A stretch of 28,247 nt of DNA from CAYSTL01 sp964516805. Its GTDB lineage: Archaea > Thermoplasmatota > Thermoplasmata > Halarchaeoplasmatales > Halarchaeoplasmataceae. Every line of letters starts with the position of its first letter. The stretch's first letter is position 1. Location of the stretch: NCBI GenBank assembly GCA_964516805.1, contig CAZEXI010000027.1, positions 1-28,247 of the forward strand, read 5' to 3'. Below are positions 16,052-24,592 of the stretch, piece after piece. The notes under the pieces were generated by a model that saw only the letters and a list, made by a program, of their open reading frames with translations, did not search any database and had not been told where the DNA came from. The position numbers were made by a program, and so were the translations under genes.

Positions 16052-19000
16052 ATGTATATGGAGAATAAATTAAGAAAGAAAGTTCTAATCTTTATTTTAA
16101 TAGCCAATTTCCTTTTATTGAATTCTAACTTTATGATCGTTTTTGGTCAAGGTTTAAATTCTGGTGAGATGACTTTAGAAAATGACCTCAAAGCTAATCA
16201 ACCTCCGAATGAGCCTTCAGCTCCTTCTCCATATAATAACTCATATGGGATGACTAATATAGTTGAAATGAGTGTATACATCTCTGACCCAAATGGAGAT
16301 CCAATGGACGTGGAATTTTATAATGCCTCTAGTGACCAGCATTTGAACGATACAGTTTATACTGGTGTTGATAATGGAACCTATTCTGTTAATTGGACAG
16401 GATTATCTACAAATCATAGATACTATTGGTATGTTGTTGTAAGTGATGGTAGTAATTCAGTAACTTCAGACACTTGGACCTTCTCAACATCAACAATCGA
16501 TTCAATAGATATCACTGACACACCAGGCGGTTCTTCTATATCGTCTAAGAAGGTTTCTGCAGGTTTTGAAGAAAGTGTAAATTGTTCTGCATACAACCAA
16601 ACAGCAGGATATATAGGAACAGTGTCTGCAAACTGGACTGCTGAAGGAGGAGATTCATACTTACTCAAAGGTAATGACTCATACGAAAATACAATAAATG
16701 TTGGTTCTGAGGGAGGAGATGTCTGGTTGAATTCTTCCTATGATAATAAAAACTTTATTGACTCTGTGTTATATACTGTCAAATCGCCAACTATAGATTA
16801 TATCGAAATAGTAGATACAGCAAATAACGGTTCAGAATTGATCCAGGATACATATATGCCTATCTATTCTTCAAAAACAGGATATTCTGCAGCTTTCAAT
16901 AATTCAATAGGTTACATGAGAGATGTGGATGTTAATTGGTCCATAACTAATGATGGCACGAATGCAGTGACCGAGCCTATAAATAGTAACAGAAGCATAT
17001 TAGATTCTGGTAGTGTACCTGGTAATGCACTTTGGAAGGCTAATTATAATGAAAACATAACAGACACAATAAATATTACTATTTACGATAACATTCCTCC
17101 AGATTTAACTGATAAAACAAATAACACACCTACAACTGGAGATCTTTTTCAGTTCAAAGTAAATGTAACTGATGAAGTTAATGTAAGCGATGTTTTTATT
17201 GAATATAATGTTGATCAGACTGGTTATTCAAACAGATCGATGATAAAAAACATGAAAAATTGGACTTACAGTTTTATTGTGCCATCATCTGCAGATAATA
17301 TTTATTACAGTTTTAAAGCAAATGATACTTCAAACAATTGGAATTCTACTCCCGTAAGGACCTTATCTGTAGTTGACAACGATCCAGCATCTATAACCTT
17401 AGCTTCACTTGAAGAACCAAATACCGGTGATTCATTGAACATAACTGCTGATGTATCTGACAATAAAAATGTCAGTGACGTATATCTAGATTATTCTATT
17501 GAATATATAGACGGATATGTATCGAATGACAACGTTAGCATGGATGGGAATTACTACAAGAACATAAGCATTCCATTAAATTCCACAAAGATTGATTATA
17601 TCATATCTGCNNNNNNNNNNNNNNNNNNNNNNNNNNNNNNNNNNNNNNNNNNNNNNNNNNNNNNNNNNNNNNNNNNNNNNNNNNNNNNNNNNNNNNNNNN
17701 NNNNNNNNNNATATCTGCAGTAGATAAATCTGGTAATTGGGAAAGTATTACCAAAGAAGATATCGAAGTTATAGATAATGATTCACCTATAATAAATCTT
17801 AATCAAGCTTCAGAATCCATCTGTGGTGATAACTGGAACGTAAATATTACTGTAAGCGAAAACATACAGTTAGATCAGGTGTTTATAGAATATTGGACTG
17901 ATGTAACAGATAGGAAACAGCAAGCCATGTCCCCACAAGGAGAGAAATTTTTTGAATCATCGATCGAGATACCAGTGAATTCTCAAGAATTATATTATAA
18001 TTTCACTGCTGTTGATATGAATAATAATAAAGAAAAAACAAAAATATACCAGCAAAAAGTGATAGATAGAAATGACCCAGAAATAAGATCTGTAAATGTT
18101 TCACCAGATCCTACTTATTTCAATATAAGTACAAACTTCACCTGTGATGTGTCTGATAATATCAAAGTATCTAAAGCTTACATCAATATTTTTGGACCAG
18201 ATAATAATTCATTAGGTAATTATTCTATGCCCCTTGAATCAGATGGAGAGGTATTTTATCATTCAGATAGTTTTCAGAATATTGGCACCTATCATTATCT
18301 AATTTCAGCGGTGGATACTTCAAATAATTGGATAACTACTAATACAAGATCGATTGAAGTTAAACCTCCTAAAATTGATCATATTCAGATCAGGGATAAG
18401 AGCGGTAACCAGGGTGAAGCCTTGGAAAACATATCCCTTGAAATCGAGGATGATTTAACCCTTTACGCAGCAGGTTATAATGAAACGTATGGCTATCAGA
18501 GAGACCTAAGAGTGAGTTGGGCTTCTTCGAATAATGATGCCATGGTTGTAGATAATGAGTATGGTGTCTTGACTAACTGTACACCTGTAGACTATGGTTC
18601 AGGTAAAATACATGCATTTTATGATGATATCCAGACATCAATAGATTTTGAAGTTGTTCAGCCACAGGATCCAACTATCATTGGTGAATTACCAGATTTA
18701 TACCTTGAGGAAGATTTTGGTATATATCAATTAAATCTATCTGAATATGCTTCAGATCTTCAAGATCCAAAGTCAGCTTTGAAATGGTATATCGCAGGAC
18801 TGGATGAAGACATAATCACTTTAGCAGGGGAAAATCTTACTGGTAATCATAATTTAAATCTGATTTCTCAGAAGAACAAATATGGAAGTATGAAAGTAAC
18901 ATACTGGCTGGTAGACAGTGAAGGAAATAAAGCTAATAAAACATCATGGATAAATGTGACTTCACAAAATGATCCACCTGTTTTCAAAGATTTCCCAGAC

Positions 19001-20899
19001 CTTTATGTCCGTTTTGATAAACCTTATCCCTTTGATTATGGACCATATATAACAGATTCAGATGATCCAATTGAAAATGTTGAATTGACCACTGATGATC
19101 CATCACACACTGTAGTTGATGGTTTAACCGTAACATATGAGTATCCAGAAGATATAGTAAATGAAACTGTTTATGTAACCCTTACCGCTTCAGATGGTTC
19201 CGAAAGTAACAGTAGAGTGGTGAGGGTAACGGTAACTGCTGATTATCCACCGGAAAATGTTAAACATCTTCCGGATATCGTTCTGAAAGAAAACGAAACT
19301 AAAAAGAACGTTTTTGATTTGGATGATTACATCCAGGACCCTGATGAGGACAGCTTGTACATGAGCTATGGTTATACACATCTAGATATAACGATACATG
19401 ATAACCATACTGTGGACATGAAAGCACCGAAGTTTTGGAATGGATTTGAAAAAGTCACATTCAGGGCTACAGATCCTATCGGCGCAGTCATAGAACAGAC
19501 GATCAATGTAACAGTAACTCCGGTAAACAGTCCACCTGAGATGAAGCCTCTTCCAAAATTTGTGGTCCATTATGACCATCCTTACAACTTTGATCTGAGA
19601 TGGTATATATCTGATCCAGATAACAATGTAAATGAACTGGATATAACTACTTCGAATCCAGACAACGTTTCTGTTATAGGTACTACTTTAAGGATGATAT
19701 ATCCAAAGAATTATAACTCGATGGAGTATCCCTACACAGTACCTTTGACTGTTTCTGTATCAGATGGATTAAATTCATCATCTAGAGTAACGAATGTGAC
19801 CGTGACTGATGATTATCCACCTGATATTATTTCTCCTCTCAGCGATGTTATTTTTGATGAGGATGAGACAGTAAAGAATGCCTTCGATTTAGACGAGCAC
19901 TTTAAGGATAGGGACAGTGATACCGTATATTATACCTCTGGAAACGAAAATGTAATTGTAGATATAAAAGATAATAACAGTGTTGATTTTTCAGCCCCTA
20001 AAAATTGGCATGGTTCAGAACTGATAACGATCAGAGCAACTGATAATAGGAGTGCCTTTGTTGAAGATACTTTCCGAGTATTTGTACTTCCTGTCAATGA
20101 TCCCCCGATCATAAAAGAGATACCGGATCAAACTGGTGAAGTAGGCAATGACTGGGTCCTTGATTTAGAAGATTATATTTATGATGTTGATAACGATATG
20201 GAAGAATTGAGTGTTTCAGTAAATACATCCAATATAATTGTGGCTGGACATAAGTTGATATTTACTTATCCAAGAAAGTCTATGGAAGAATCTGTTCAGA
20301 TTACTGTCAGTGATGGTAGTTTAGAAAATGATACCGGTATGAACGTTACTATCCTTGAATCTGAAAGTAAGAAAAGCACTTCTATATTTGATTCTCCTTA
20401 TATCTATACACCTATACCAATACTGCTATTACTGTTTGGATTGTTATTTTATATTACAAGGAGTGAGTACTCTGTAGACGATATATTTTTGATCCATGAC
20501 TCAGGAATACTTATCGAACATACTGCTAGAGAGATGAAAGAAGAAAGAGATGATGATATACTAGCAGGTATGTTTACTGCGGTTCAAAATTTCGTAAAAG
20601 ATGCCTTTGCTGATGAAGACGAAGAGTCTCTAAAAAGGATGGAATATGGTGACAAAAAAGTGTTGATCCATAAAGGTGATTTTATTACCTTAGCTGTCTT
20701 CTTTACAGGTGATGAGCCTAAATGGGCATTAGATAGTATGGAAAACCTGGTGAATGATATTGAAGATCGTTATGAGGGGGATATAGAGGATTGGAGTGGA
20801 GATACTGAAGATCTACCAGGAGTTACAAAAATGTTAGAAGTTATGTTAGATAAGGGTAAGTATAAAAGCGGTGATTGGGAAGGGTTAGAATCAAACTAA
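16052..20899 (+). CDS. Giant single-pass surface protein with Ig-like and cadherin-like repeats and a Roadblock/LC7-like cytosolic domain
   Basis: A 1615-codon frame, 36 of them covering or flanking a 100-N gap. Domain order: signal peptide (about residues 5-32); an FN3-like domain (50-150); Ig-like domains, three of them sharing the I-D-x-I-x-I-x-D start and GY..D..V.W; several units each ending IxVxDND(P); six cadherin-like repeats from about 873 to 1440 (P-P-x-x-x-x-x-P-D ... YIxDPDxD); and a membrane helix near 1449-1468 (TPIPILLLLFGLLFYI). The cytosolic tail of about 145 residues reads DDIFLIHDSGILIEHTAR, then DDDILAGMFTAVQNFVKDAF, then GDKKVLIHKGDFITLAVFF. I read this as a Roadblock/LC7- or longin-like fold, by resemblance only. 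Many N-x-S/T sequons fit an exported glycoprotein. The start is leaderless. A role as a receptor for the divergent GTPase is inferred. Confidence 0.85.
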   Translation: MYMENKLRKKVLIFILIANFLLLNSNFMIVFGQGLNSGEMTLENDLKANQPPNEPSAPSPYNNSYGMTNIVEMSVYISDPNGDPMDVEFYNASSDQHLNDTVYTGVDNGTYSVNWTGLSTNHRYYWYVVVSDGSNSVTSDTWTFSTSTIDSIDITDTPGGSSISSKKVSAGFEESVNCSAYNQTAGYIGTVSANWTAEGGDSYLLKGNDSYENTINVGSEGGDVWLNSSYDNKNFIDSVLYTVKSPTIDYIEIVDTANNGSELIQDTYMPIYSSKTGYSAAFNNSIGYMRDVDVNWSITNDGTNAVTEPINSNRSILDSGSVPGNALWKANYNENITDTINITIYDNIPPDLTDKTNNTPTTGDLFQFKVNVTDEVNVSDVFIEYNVDQTGYSNRSMIKNMKNWTYSFIVPSSADNIYYSFKANDTSNNWNSTPVRTLSVVDNDPASITLASLEEPNTGDSLNITADVSDNKNVSDVYLDYSIEYIDGYVSNDNVSMDGNYYKNISIPLNSTKIDYIISXXXXXXXXXXXXXXXXXXXXXXXXXXXXXXXXXXISAVDKSGNWESITKEDIEVIDNDSPIINLNQASESICGDNWNVNITVSENIQLDQVFIEYWTDVTDRKQQAMSPQGEKFFESSIEIPVNSQELYYNFTAVDMNNNKEKTKIYQQKVIDRNDPEIRSVNVSPDPTYFNISTNFTCDVSDNIKVSKAYINIFGPDNNSLGNYSMPLESDGEVFYHSDSFQNIGTYHYLISAVDTSNNWITTNTRSIEVKPPKIDHIQIRDKSGNQGEALENISLEIEDDLTLYAAGYNETYGYQRDLRVSWASSNNDAMVVDNEYGVLTNCTPVDYGSGKIHAFYDDIQTSIDFEVVQPQDPTIIGELPDLYLEEDFGIYQLNLSEYASDLQDPKSALKWYIAGLDEDIITLAGENLTGNHNLNLISQKNKYGSMKVTYWLVDSEGNKANKTSWINVTSQNDPPVFKDFPDLYVRFDKPYPFDYGPYITDSDDPIENVELTTDDPSHTVVDGLTVTYEYPEDIVNETVYVTLTASDGSESNSRVVRVTVTADYPPENVKHLPDIVLKENETKKNVFDLDDYIQDPDEDSLYMSYGYTHLDITIHDNHTVDMKAPKFWNGFEKVTFRATDPIGAVIEQTINVTVTPVNSPPEMKPLPKFVVHYDHPYNFDLRWYISDPDNNVNELDITTSNPDNVSVIGTTLRMIYPKNYNSMEYPYTVPLTVSVSDGLNSSSRVTNVTVTDDYPPDIISPLSDVIFDEDETVKNAFDLDEHFKDRDSDTVYYTSGNENVIVDIKDNNSVDFSAPKNWHGSELITIRATDNRSAFVEDTFRVFVLPVNDPPIIKEIPDQTGEVGNDWVLDLEDYIYDVDNDMEELSVSVNTSNIIVAGHKLIFTYPRKSMEESVQITVSDGSLENDTGMNVTILESESKKSTSIFDSPYIYTPIPILLLLFGLLFYITRSEYSVDDIFLIHDSGILIEHTAREMKEERDDDILAGMFTAVQNFVKDAFADEDEESLKRMEYGDKKVLIHKGDFITLAVFFTGDEPKWALDSMENLVNDIEDRYEGDIEDWSGDTEDLPGVTKMLEVMLDKGKYKSGDWEGLESN
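17611..17710. other. Assembly gap of 100 N
   Basis: Exactly 100 unknown bases inside the giant surface-protein gene, a standard placeholder length. The eight bases before it (ATATCTGC, 17603-17610) are identical to the eight after it (17711-17718) and in the same codon phase. Merging them would remove 108 bases, keep the frame and give DYIISAVDKSGNW, which fits the neighbouring repeats. Confidence 0.99.
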
Positions 20900-20904
20900 G
20901 ATAT

Positions 20905-21378
20905 TCAGTTCTCTAGGATTTCTTCTTCGATTTTCCTAATATAGTCATTTTTATTTTTGATAACTATTCCTTTTTCATGTGCTACCAGTAAAAGCGCGGT
21001 TTTTATGTTGATATTTAGCTCATCTTGTTTTTTATTGACTTTTGCCATTATTTTTTGTCTATCAAGGTCCGTTTTCTCAGAAATCTCTCCAAGTAAAATT
21101 GGCACGATATCTTTTTTTACTTCTTTTTCTAACAGGTCTTTAGGCGGTTCAAAGCCCATTGGTATCTGAATAGTTTCAAAATCGAAATTAGATTTAACTT
21201 TATCATCTTTTAGTGTTACCAAACCAGCATCTTTTGATATTTTTAATAATTCTCTAGCTTCTTCAGAAGAGAACCAGCCTAGGTCTGCTGAAGGAATGTA
21301 AATAAAATCATTTTTATCTATTTCTTTCCCTTCCCTCTGGAAAAGGAAGGCTAATATCTGTTTTAATTGCTCTTGTAT
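20905..21378 (-). CDS. DUF2240 family protein with a non-canonical start (ATA)
   Basis: The 157-residue product matches the archaeal DUF2240 pattern: ILAFLFQREGKEIDKNDFIY, then SADLGWFSSEEARELLK (the D-W-F-S core), then GLVTLKDDKV, a central IPMGFEPP and a helical C-terminal part with LLVAHEKGIVI. Function is unknown. The first ordinary start in frame is a TTG at 21222, which would delete the conserved N-terminal third. Coding sequence clearly continues upstream to ATA at 21376-21378, which lies 7 nt after GGAGG (21386-21390); an in-frame ATT (21394-21396) is the other option. The gene overlaps the end of the HisA-related gene by 16 nt. Either a rare AUA/AUU start is used or one base is wrong. 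Confidence 0.8.
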   Translation of the reverse strand: MQEQLKQILAFLFQREGKEIDKNDFIYIPSADLGWFSSEEARELLKISKDAGLVTLKDDKVKSNFDFETIQIPMGFEPPKDLLEKEVKKDIVPILLGEISEKTDLDRQKIMAKVNKKQDELNINIKTALLLVAHEKGIVIKNKNDYIRKIEEEILEN

Positions 21379-22013
21379 TGTATCGCCTCCTTCAATCCAA
21401 GTATGAAACCTGATAGATTTGGATGGTCTAAATCTTTGATCCTATCTTTCGATACTCCTCCAACGAACACATCATACTTTCCTTCGGGCAGCATATCTAA
21501 CTTATTTCTATCGAACTTACCTTCGGACAAATCAGCTATAACGAATGTATCTATATTTATATCAAGGCCTTTTCTTATCATCTCTCTCAAAGACATATTT
21601 CTGATCTCTTCTGTTGGCGAGATTATGCCATCATCTATATCGAGACCCATTATAAGCTCATCGCTCATCTTAGCTGCCTTTTCGAATGCCTCCCATTTAT
21701 AAGCTGTTTTAGTGGAGAGAACAGCTCTGGTAAGTCCAGCTATGTAAGCGTCGGTTATACCGTTCTCATCCCTTGCTCCTGTATCTCCCCACAGCTCTTT
21801 TCTGAGACTCAATTCTCTAATTACATCTATTTGAGGCTTGTTTTTGTTAATACCGTCTATATCAAGATAATATAATTTTTCATAGTCTATCAGTTCATCC
21901 ATGATTTCATCTAGATTAAGGACATCATCATCAACTTTAAGGTATTCATAATCCCCTTCTTCTACTATTACAGGTTCCTCGTTTTTAAATGAAATAGACG
22001 GTATTATCTCCAT
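21363..22013 (-). CDS. HisA/HisF-related TIM-barrel protein (COG1411 type)
   Basis: This 216-residue protein resembles ProFAR isomerase (HisA) in fold. It has a barrel strand with YYLDIDGINKNKPQIDVIRE, then ELWGDTGARDENGITDAYIA, then TKTAYKWEAFEKAAKMSDEL, VVMG-like IMGLDIDDGIIS, FVIADLSEG and the late YDVFVGGVSKDRIKDL with a glycine-rich phosphate site. At 216 residues it is shorter than HisA (about 240), and no other histidine-pathway gene is nearby, so it is better placed with the uncharacterised archaeal HisA-related group than called HisA. It begins at ATG 22013, divergent from a GNAT gene, and its 3' end overlaps the DUF2240 gene, making a two-gene operon. Confidence 0.8.
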   Translation of the reverse strand: MEIIPSISFKNEEPVIVEEGDYEYLKVDDDVLNLDEIMDELIDYEKLYYLDIDGINKNKPQIDVIRELSLRKELWGDTGARDENGITDAYIAGLTRAVLSTKTAYKWEAFEKAAKMSDELIMGLDIDDGIISPTEEIRNMSLREMIRKGLDINIDTFVIADLSEGKFDRNKLDMLPEGKYDVFVGGVSKDRIKDLDHPNLSGFILGLKEAIQYKSN

Positions 22014-22062
22014 GTTTGCCCCTATTGATAAAGTGTTTAATAAAAGGATTGATTAGTATATT

Positions 22063-22524
22063 ATGGTTATGAGAGAGATAAGAGAAGTAGAAAAAGAAGA
22101 TATTTTAGATATAGTCGATATAGAGATAAATTCTCTTACTCCAGTTTATGAAGATGAAAGCATAGAATTAGAAAAGGAAAGACTGATAAAATATTTAAAA
22201 AAATTTTTTGAGAAAGATAGGATGATATTAGTAGAGGATGAAGAACGAGTTCTAGGATTCCTTCACTCTAGATGTTATCACGATTCAATTTCTGATAAAA
22301 AGATCAGAGAGATATTGACTATTACAATACATCCAGATCATTACGGAGAGGGTCTAGGAAAAGAATTGATGGAATTTGAAAGAGAGGATGCGAAGAGTTC
22401 TAATGTTGATATTTTGAAATTAGAAGTATTATCTTCAAATGATAGAGCAATCGATTTTTATAAGAAACAGGGCTTCGATGAAAAAAAGAAGATCATGACT
22501 GATGAGGTATCTAGGGAAAACTAA
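22063..22524 (+). CDS. GNAT family N-acetyltransferase (RimI-like)
   Basis: A 153-residue GNAT: LTITIHPDHYGEGLGKELME (about residues 85-104) combines the beta4 strand with the G-x-G-K pyrophosphate loop, and SSNDRAIDFYKKQGFDEKKK (about 126-145) is the RimI-like C-terminal motif with the catalytic-type tyrosine. The N-terminus MVMREIREVEKEDILDIVDI fits the usual beta1-alpha1. A TATA-like TTTAATAAAA about 20-30 nt before the ATG implies a leaderless mRNA; an in-frame ATG two codons later is an alternative start. It is followed 14 nt later by an aminotransferase. The substrate (protein N-terminus or small amine) cannot be told. Confidence 0.83.
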   Translation: MVMREIREVEKEDILDIVDIEINSLTPVYEDESIELEKERLIKYLKKFFEKDRMILVEDEERVLGFLHSRCYHDSISDKKIREILTITIHPDHYGEGLGKELMEFEREDAKSSNVDILKLEVLSSNDRAIDFYKKQGFDEKKKIMTDEVSREN

Positions 22525-22538
22525 TATTAAAGATAATA

Positions 22539-23636
22539 ATGTCTACAAATATCAATATGAATCAATTTGAGCACCCTTTGATCGATTGGTTAGTCGAGAA
22601 CGAAGATATATCTTATAACCTAGCGTCTAGTTCTATTCCTGACTATGAGCTGTCTAGTGGATCAATTATAGAGAAAGGCCACCTATTAGGACATGACCAT
22701 GAGATAGAAGATGAAATAGTTGAGAAGATATCTTCATTTTATGAGAAAGATGTATTTCCAATAACTACTTTTGGTGCCCAATCAGCTAACTTTCTAAGTC
22801 TTTTGACTGTTTTAGAAAAAGATTCCAATGTAATTATAGAGGACCCAACTTACCTTCCAATACAGAAAATGGCTGAGTCCATGAACAACGAGGTAAGAAC
22901 ATTAAATAGAAAATATGATAATAGATTTAAGATTGATATAGATGAGTTAATAGAAAAGATCGATGAAAACACTAGGGCTGTAGTCCTGACTAATCCGCAC
23001 AATCCTAGTGGATTATATACAGAGATCAAAGAGATGAAAGAACTCCAAAAGATTTTGATGGATAACGATGCCTATTTGGTAGTAGATGAAGTCTTCAGAG
23101 ATATTTTAAACTATACAAAATCTGCGATTTCATTAGGTAAAAATGTGATATCAACTAACAGCTTATCTAAAGTATATGGCATGGGTGGGATAAGGTTTGG
23201 TTGGACTGTAACAAGAGATGAAAGATTAGCTGAAAATATGGACTCCATAAAGTTACTGTCGATCACTTCTACATCATCGATATCTGAAAAAATAGCTCTG
23301 AATGAGTTGCAAAGAAAAGAAGAAATAATAGAAAGGTCAAGAAGGATAGCAGCTGAAGGTAAATCTGTCGTGAAAGATTGGATCAATGAAGTAAATAATG
23401 TGAAATGGATAGAGCCTTCAGGAGGTATAATCTCTTTTCCTCGTTTAGATATCTCATGTGATTCTATAGAGTTTGCCAGGAACGCTAAAGATGAAGGGGT
23501 GCTCGTATCCCCAGGTCATTATTTTACGAGAACAGATAGATTTGGTCAACACATTCGCTTGACCTTCGGGGAAGACCCTGATGTACTCAGAAAAGCATTG
23601 AAAAAACTCTCTAAGGTGATCGATGGATGCAGATAG
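22539..23636 (+). CDS. Class I/II PLP-dependent aminotransferase
   Basis: A 365-residue fold-type I enzyme. FPITTFGAQSANFLSLL holds the phosphate-binding turn, VLTNPHNPSGLY carries the Asn that contacts the PLP O3', AYLVVDEVFRD carries the Asp that pairs with the pyridine nitrogen, and NSLSKVYGMGGIRFGW carries the Schiff-base Lys (about residue 211). A C-terminal HIRLTFG provides the arginine that binds the substrate carboxylate. This is the aspartate/aromatic aminotransferase-like subgroup; the amino donor is not evident. It lies in a run of + strand genes, 14 nt after a GNAT, and its last codons overlap the start of the metal transporter. Confidence 0.92.
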   Translation: MSTNINMNQFEHPLIDWLVENEDISYNLASSSIPDYELSSGSIIEKGHLLGHDHEIEDEIVEKISSFYEKDVFPITTFGAQSANFLSLLTVLEKDSNVIIEDPTYLPIQKMAESMNNEVRTLNRKYDNRFKIDIDELIEKIDENTRAVVLTNPHNPSGLYTEIKEMKELQKILMDNDAYLVVDEVFRDILNYTKSAISLGKNVISTNSLSKVYGMGGIRFGWTVTRDERLAENMDSIKLLSITSTSSISEKIALNELQRKEEIIERSRRIAAEGKSVVKDWINEVNNVKWIEPSGGIISFPRLDISCDSIEFARNAKDEGVLVSPGHYFTRTDRFGQHIRLTFGEDPDVLRKALKKLSKVIDGCR

Positions 23637-24550
23637 GTAATTCAGGAAAAAGTGGTATAAAAAATAAACTGATGATCGCTTTAATAATAAATATAGGTCT
23701 ATTAGCCGCTGAGGTTTTTGGTTATCTTATCTCTAATTCTCTAGCTTTATTGGGTGATGCAGGACATGTATTAACTGACATTTTGGCTATAGGAACTTCA
23801 ATAACTGCAATCAATCTTGCGATGCTTCCACCACATGAAGAAGCAACGTTTGGACACCATCGTGCTGAAGTTCTAGCTGCACTATTCAATTCAGTCATCC
23901 TTTTAGTAGTCAGTGGTTACATATTTTATGAGGCTTATGGTAGATTCGTATCCCCTGAATCGATCAAATCGACAGAAATGCTTGTGATTGCAGTTATCGG
24001 TTTGATTGGTAATCTTTACGCTACTTACATACTACATGGTCATAAAGATATCAACGTTAGAGGGGCTTACCTGCATCTTTTAGCTGATACGTTATCTAGT
24101 GGAGCGGTTGTTGCTGGTGCTGTTATAATATATTATACAGGTTATTACACTATAGATCCTATTTTAAGCGTAATAATAGGCATAATGATAATTTCTGGGT
24201 CTGTAAAGTTACTGAAAGAATCTATTGGAATAATAATGCAGTGGACTCCTGAGGATTTGGAAGTTCCGGAGGTTATTGATTCTATTAAAGCTCTAGATGA
24301 TGTAAGAGATGTACACGATGTACATCTTTGGACCTTATGTTCTAGTATCCATTCATTCTCAGCACACATACTCGTTGACAACATCAGTATGATGGAAAGT
24401 GAGAAGATAAAATCAAGGGTGAGAGAGATACTCCATGAAGAATTCCATATCTATCACTCTACTTTAGAATTAGAATGTATAGAATGTGGTGATGATACTG
24501 TTCAGATGATATGTCATCCAGAGGAAGAAGAACATGGTCATACACACTGA
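23627..24550 (+). CDS. Cation diffusion facilitator (CzcD/ZnT-like metal exporter)
   Basis: A 307-residue CDF transporter with six membrane helices: helix 1 near IALIINIGLLAAEVFGYLIS, helix 2 with LLGDAGHVLTDI, then the conserved FGHHRAEVLAALFN before helix 3, and helix 5 with LHLLADTLSSG. H-x-x-x-D in helices 2 and 5 forms the HDHD site usual for zinc. A cytosolic C-terminal domain (VRDVHDVHLWTLCSSIHSFS) is the typical metallochaperone-like fold. It ends in a Cys/His-rich tail (ECIECGDDTVQMICH, then HGHTH). It probably exports Zn(II) or similar ions against protons. GGTGAT upstream of the ATG at 23627, within the end of the aminotransferase gene, gives the start and shows coupling. Confidence 0.94.
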   Translation: MQIGNSGKSGIKNKLMIALIINIGLLAAEVFGYLISNSLALLGDAGHVLTDILAIGTSITAINLAMLPPHEEATFGHHRAEVLAALFNSVILLVVSGYIFYEAYGRFVSPESIKSTEMLVIAVIGLIGNLYATYILHGHKDINVRGAYLHLLADTLSSGAVVAGAVIIYYTGYYTIDPILSVIIGIMIISGSVKLLKESIGIIMQWTPEDLEVPEVIDSIKALDDVRDVHDVHLWTLCSSIHSFSAHILVDNISMMESEKIKSRVREILHEEFHIYHSTLELECIECGDDTVQMICHPEEEEHGHTH

Positions 24551-24560
24551 GTCAACATAT

Positions 24561-24570
24561 TTTTATATAA
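24561..24570 (+). promoter_or_regulatory. TATA box for the TraB-family gene
   Basis: TTTTATATAA centred about 27 nt before the ATG at 24593, with no ribosome-binding site between, predicts a leaderless transcript separate from the CDF operon. Confidence 0.55.
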
Positions 24571-24592
24571 TCACGGAAAATGGGCTATACCG

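Noticed and set aside
16052..20899. Methyl-accepting chemotaxis or histidine kinase output domain at the C-terminus of the giant surface protein
   Set aside because: The tail has no long coiled-coil hairpin and no H-box or ATPase motifs; its strand-helix pattern is short and Roadblock-like.
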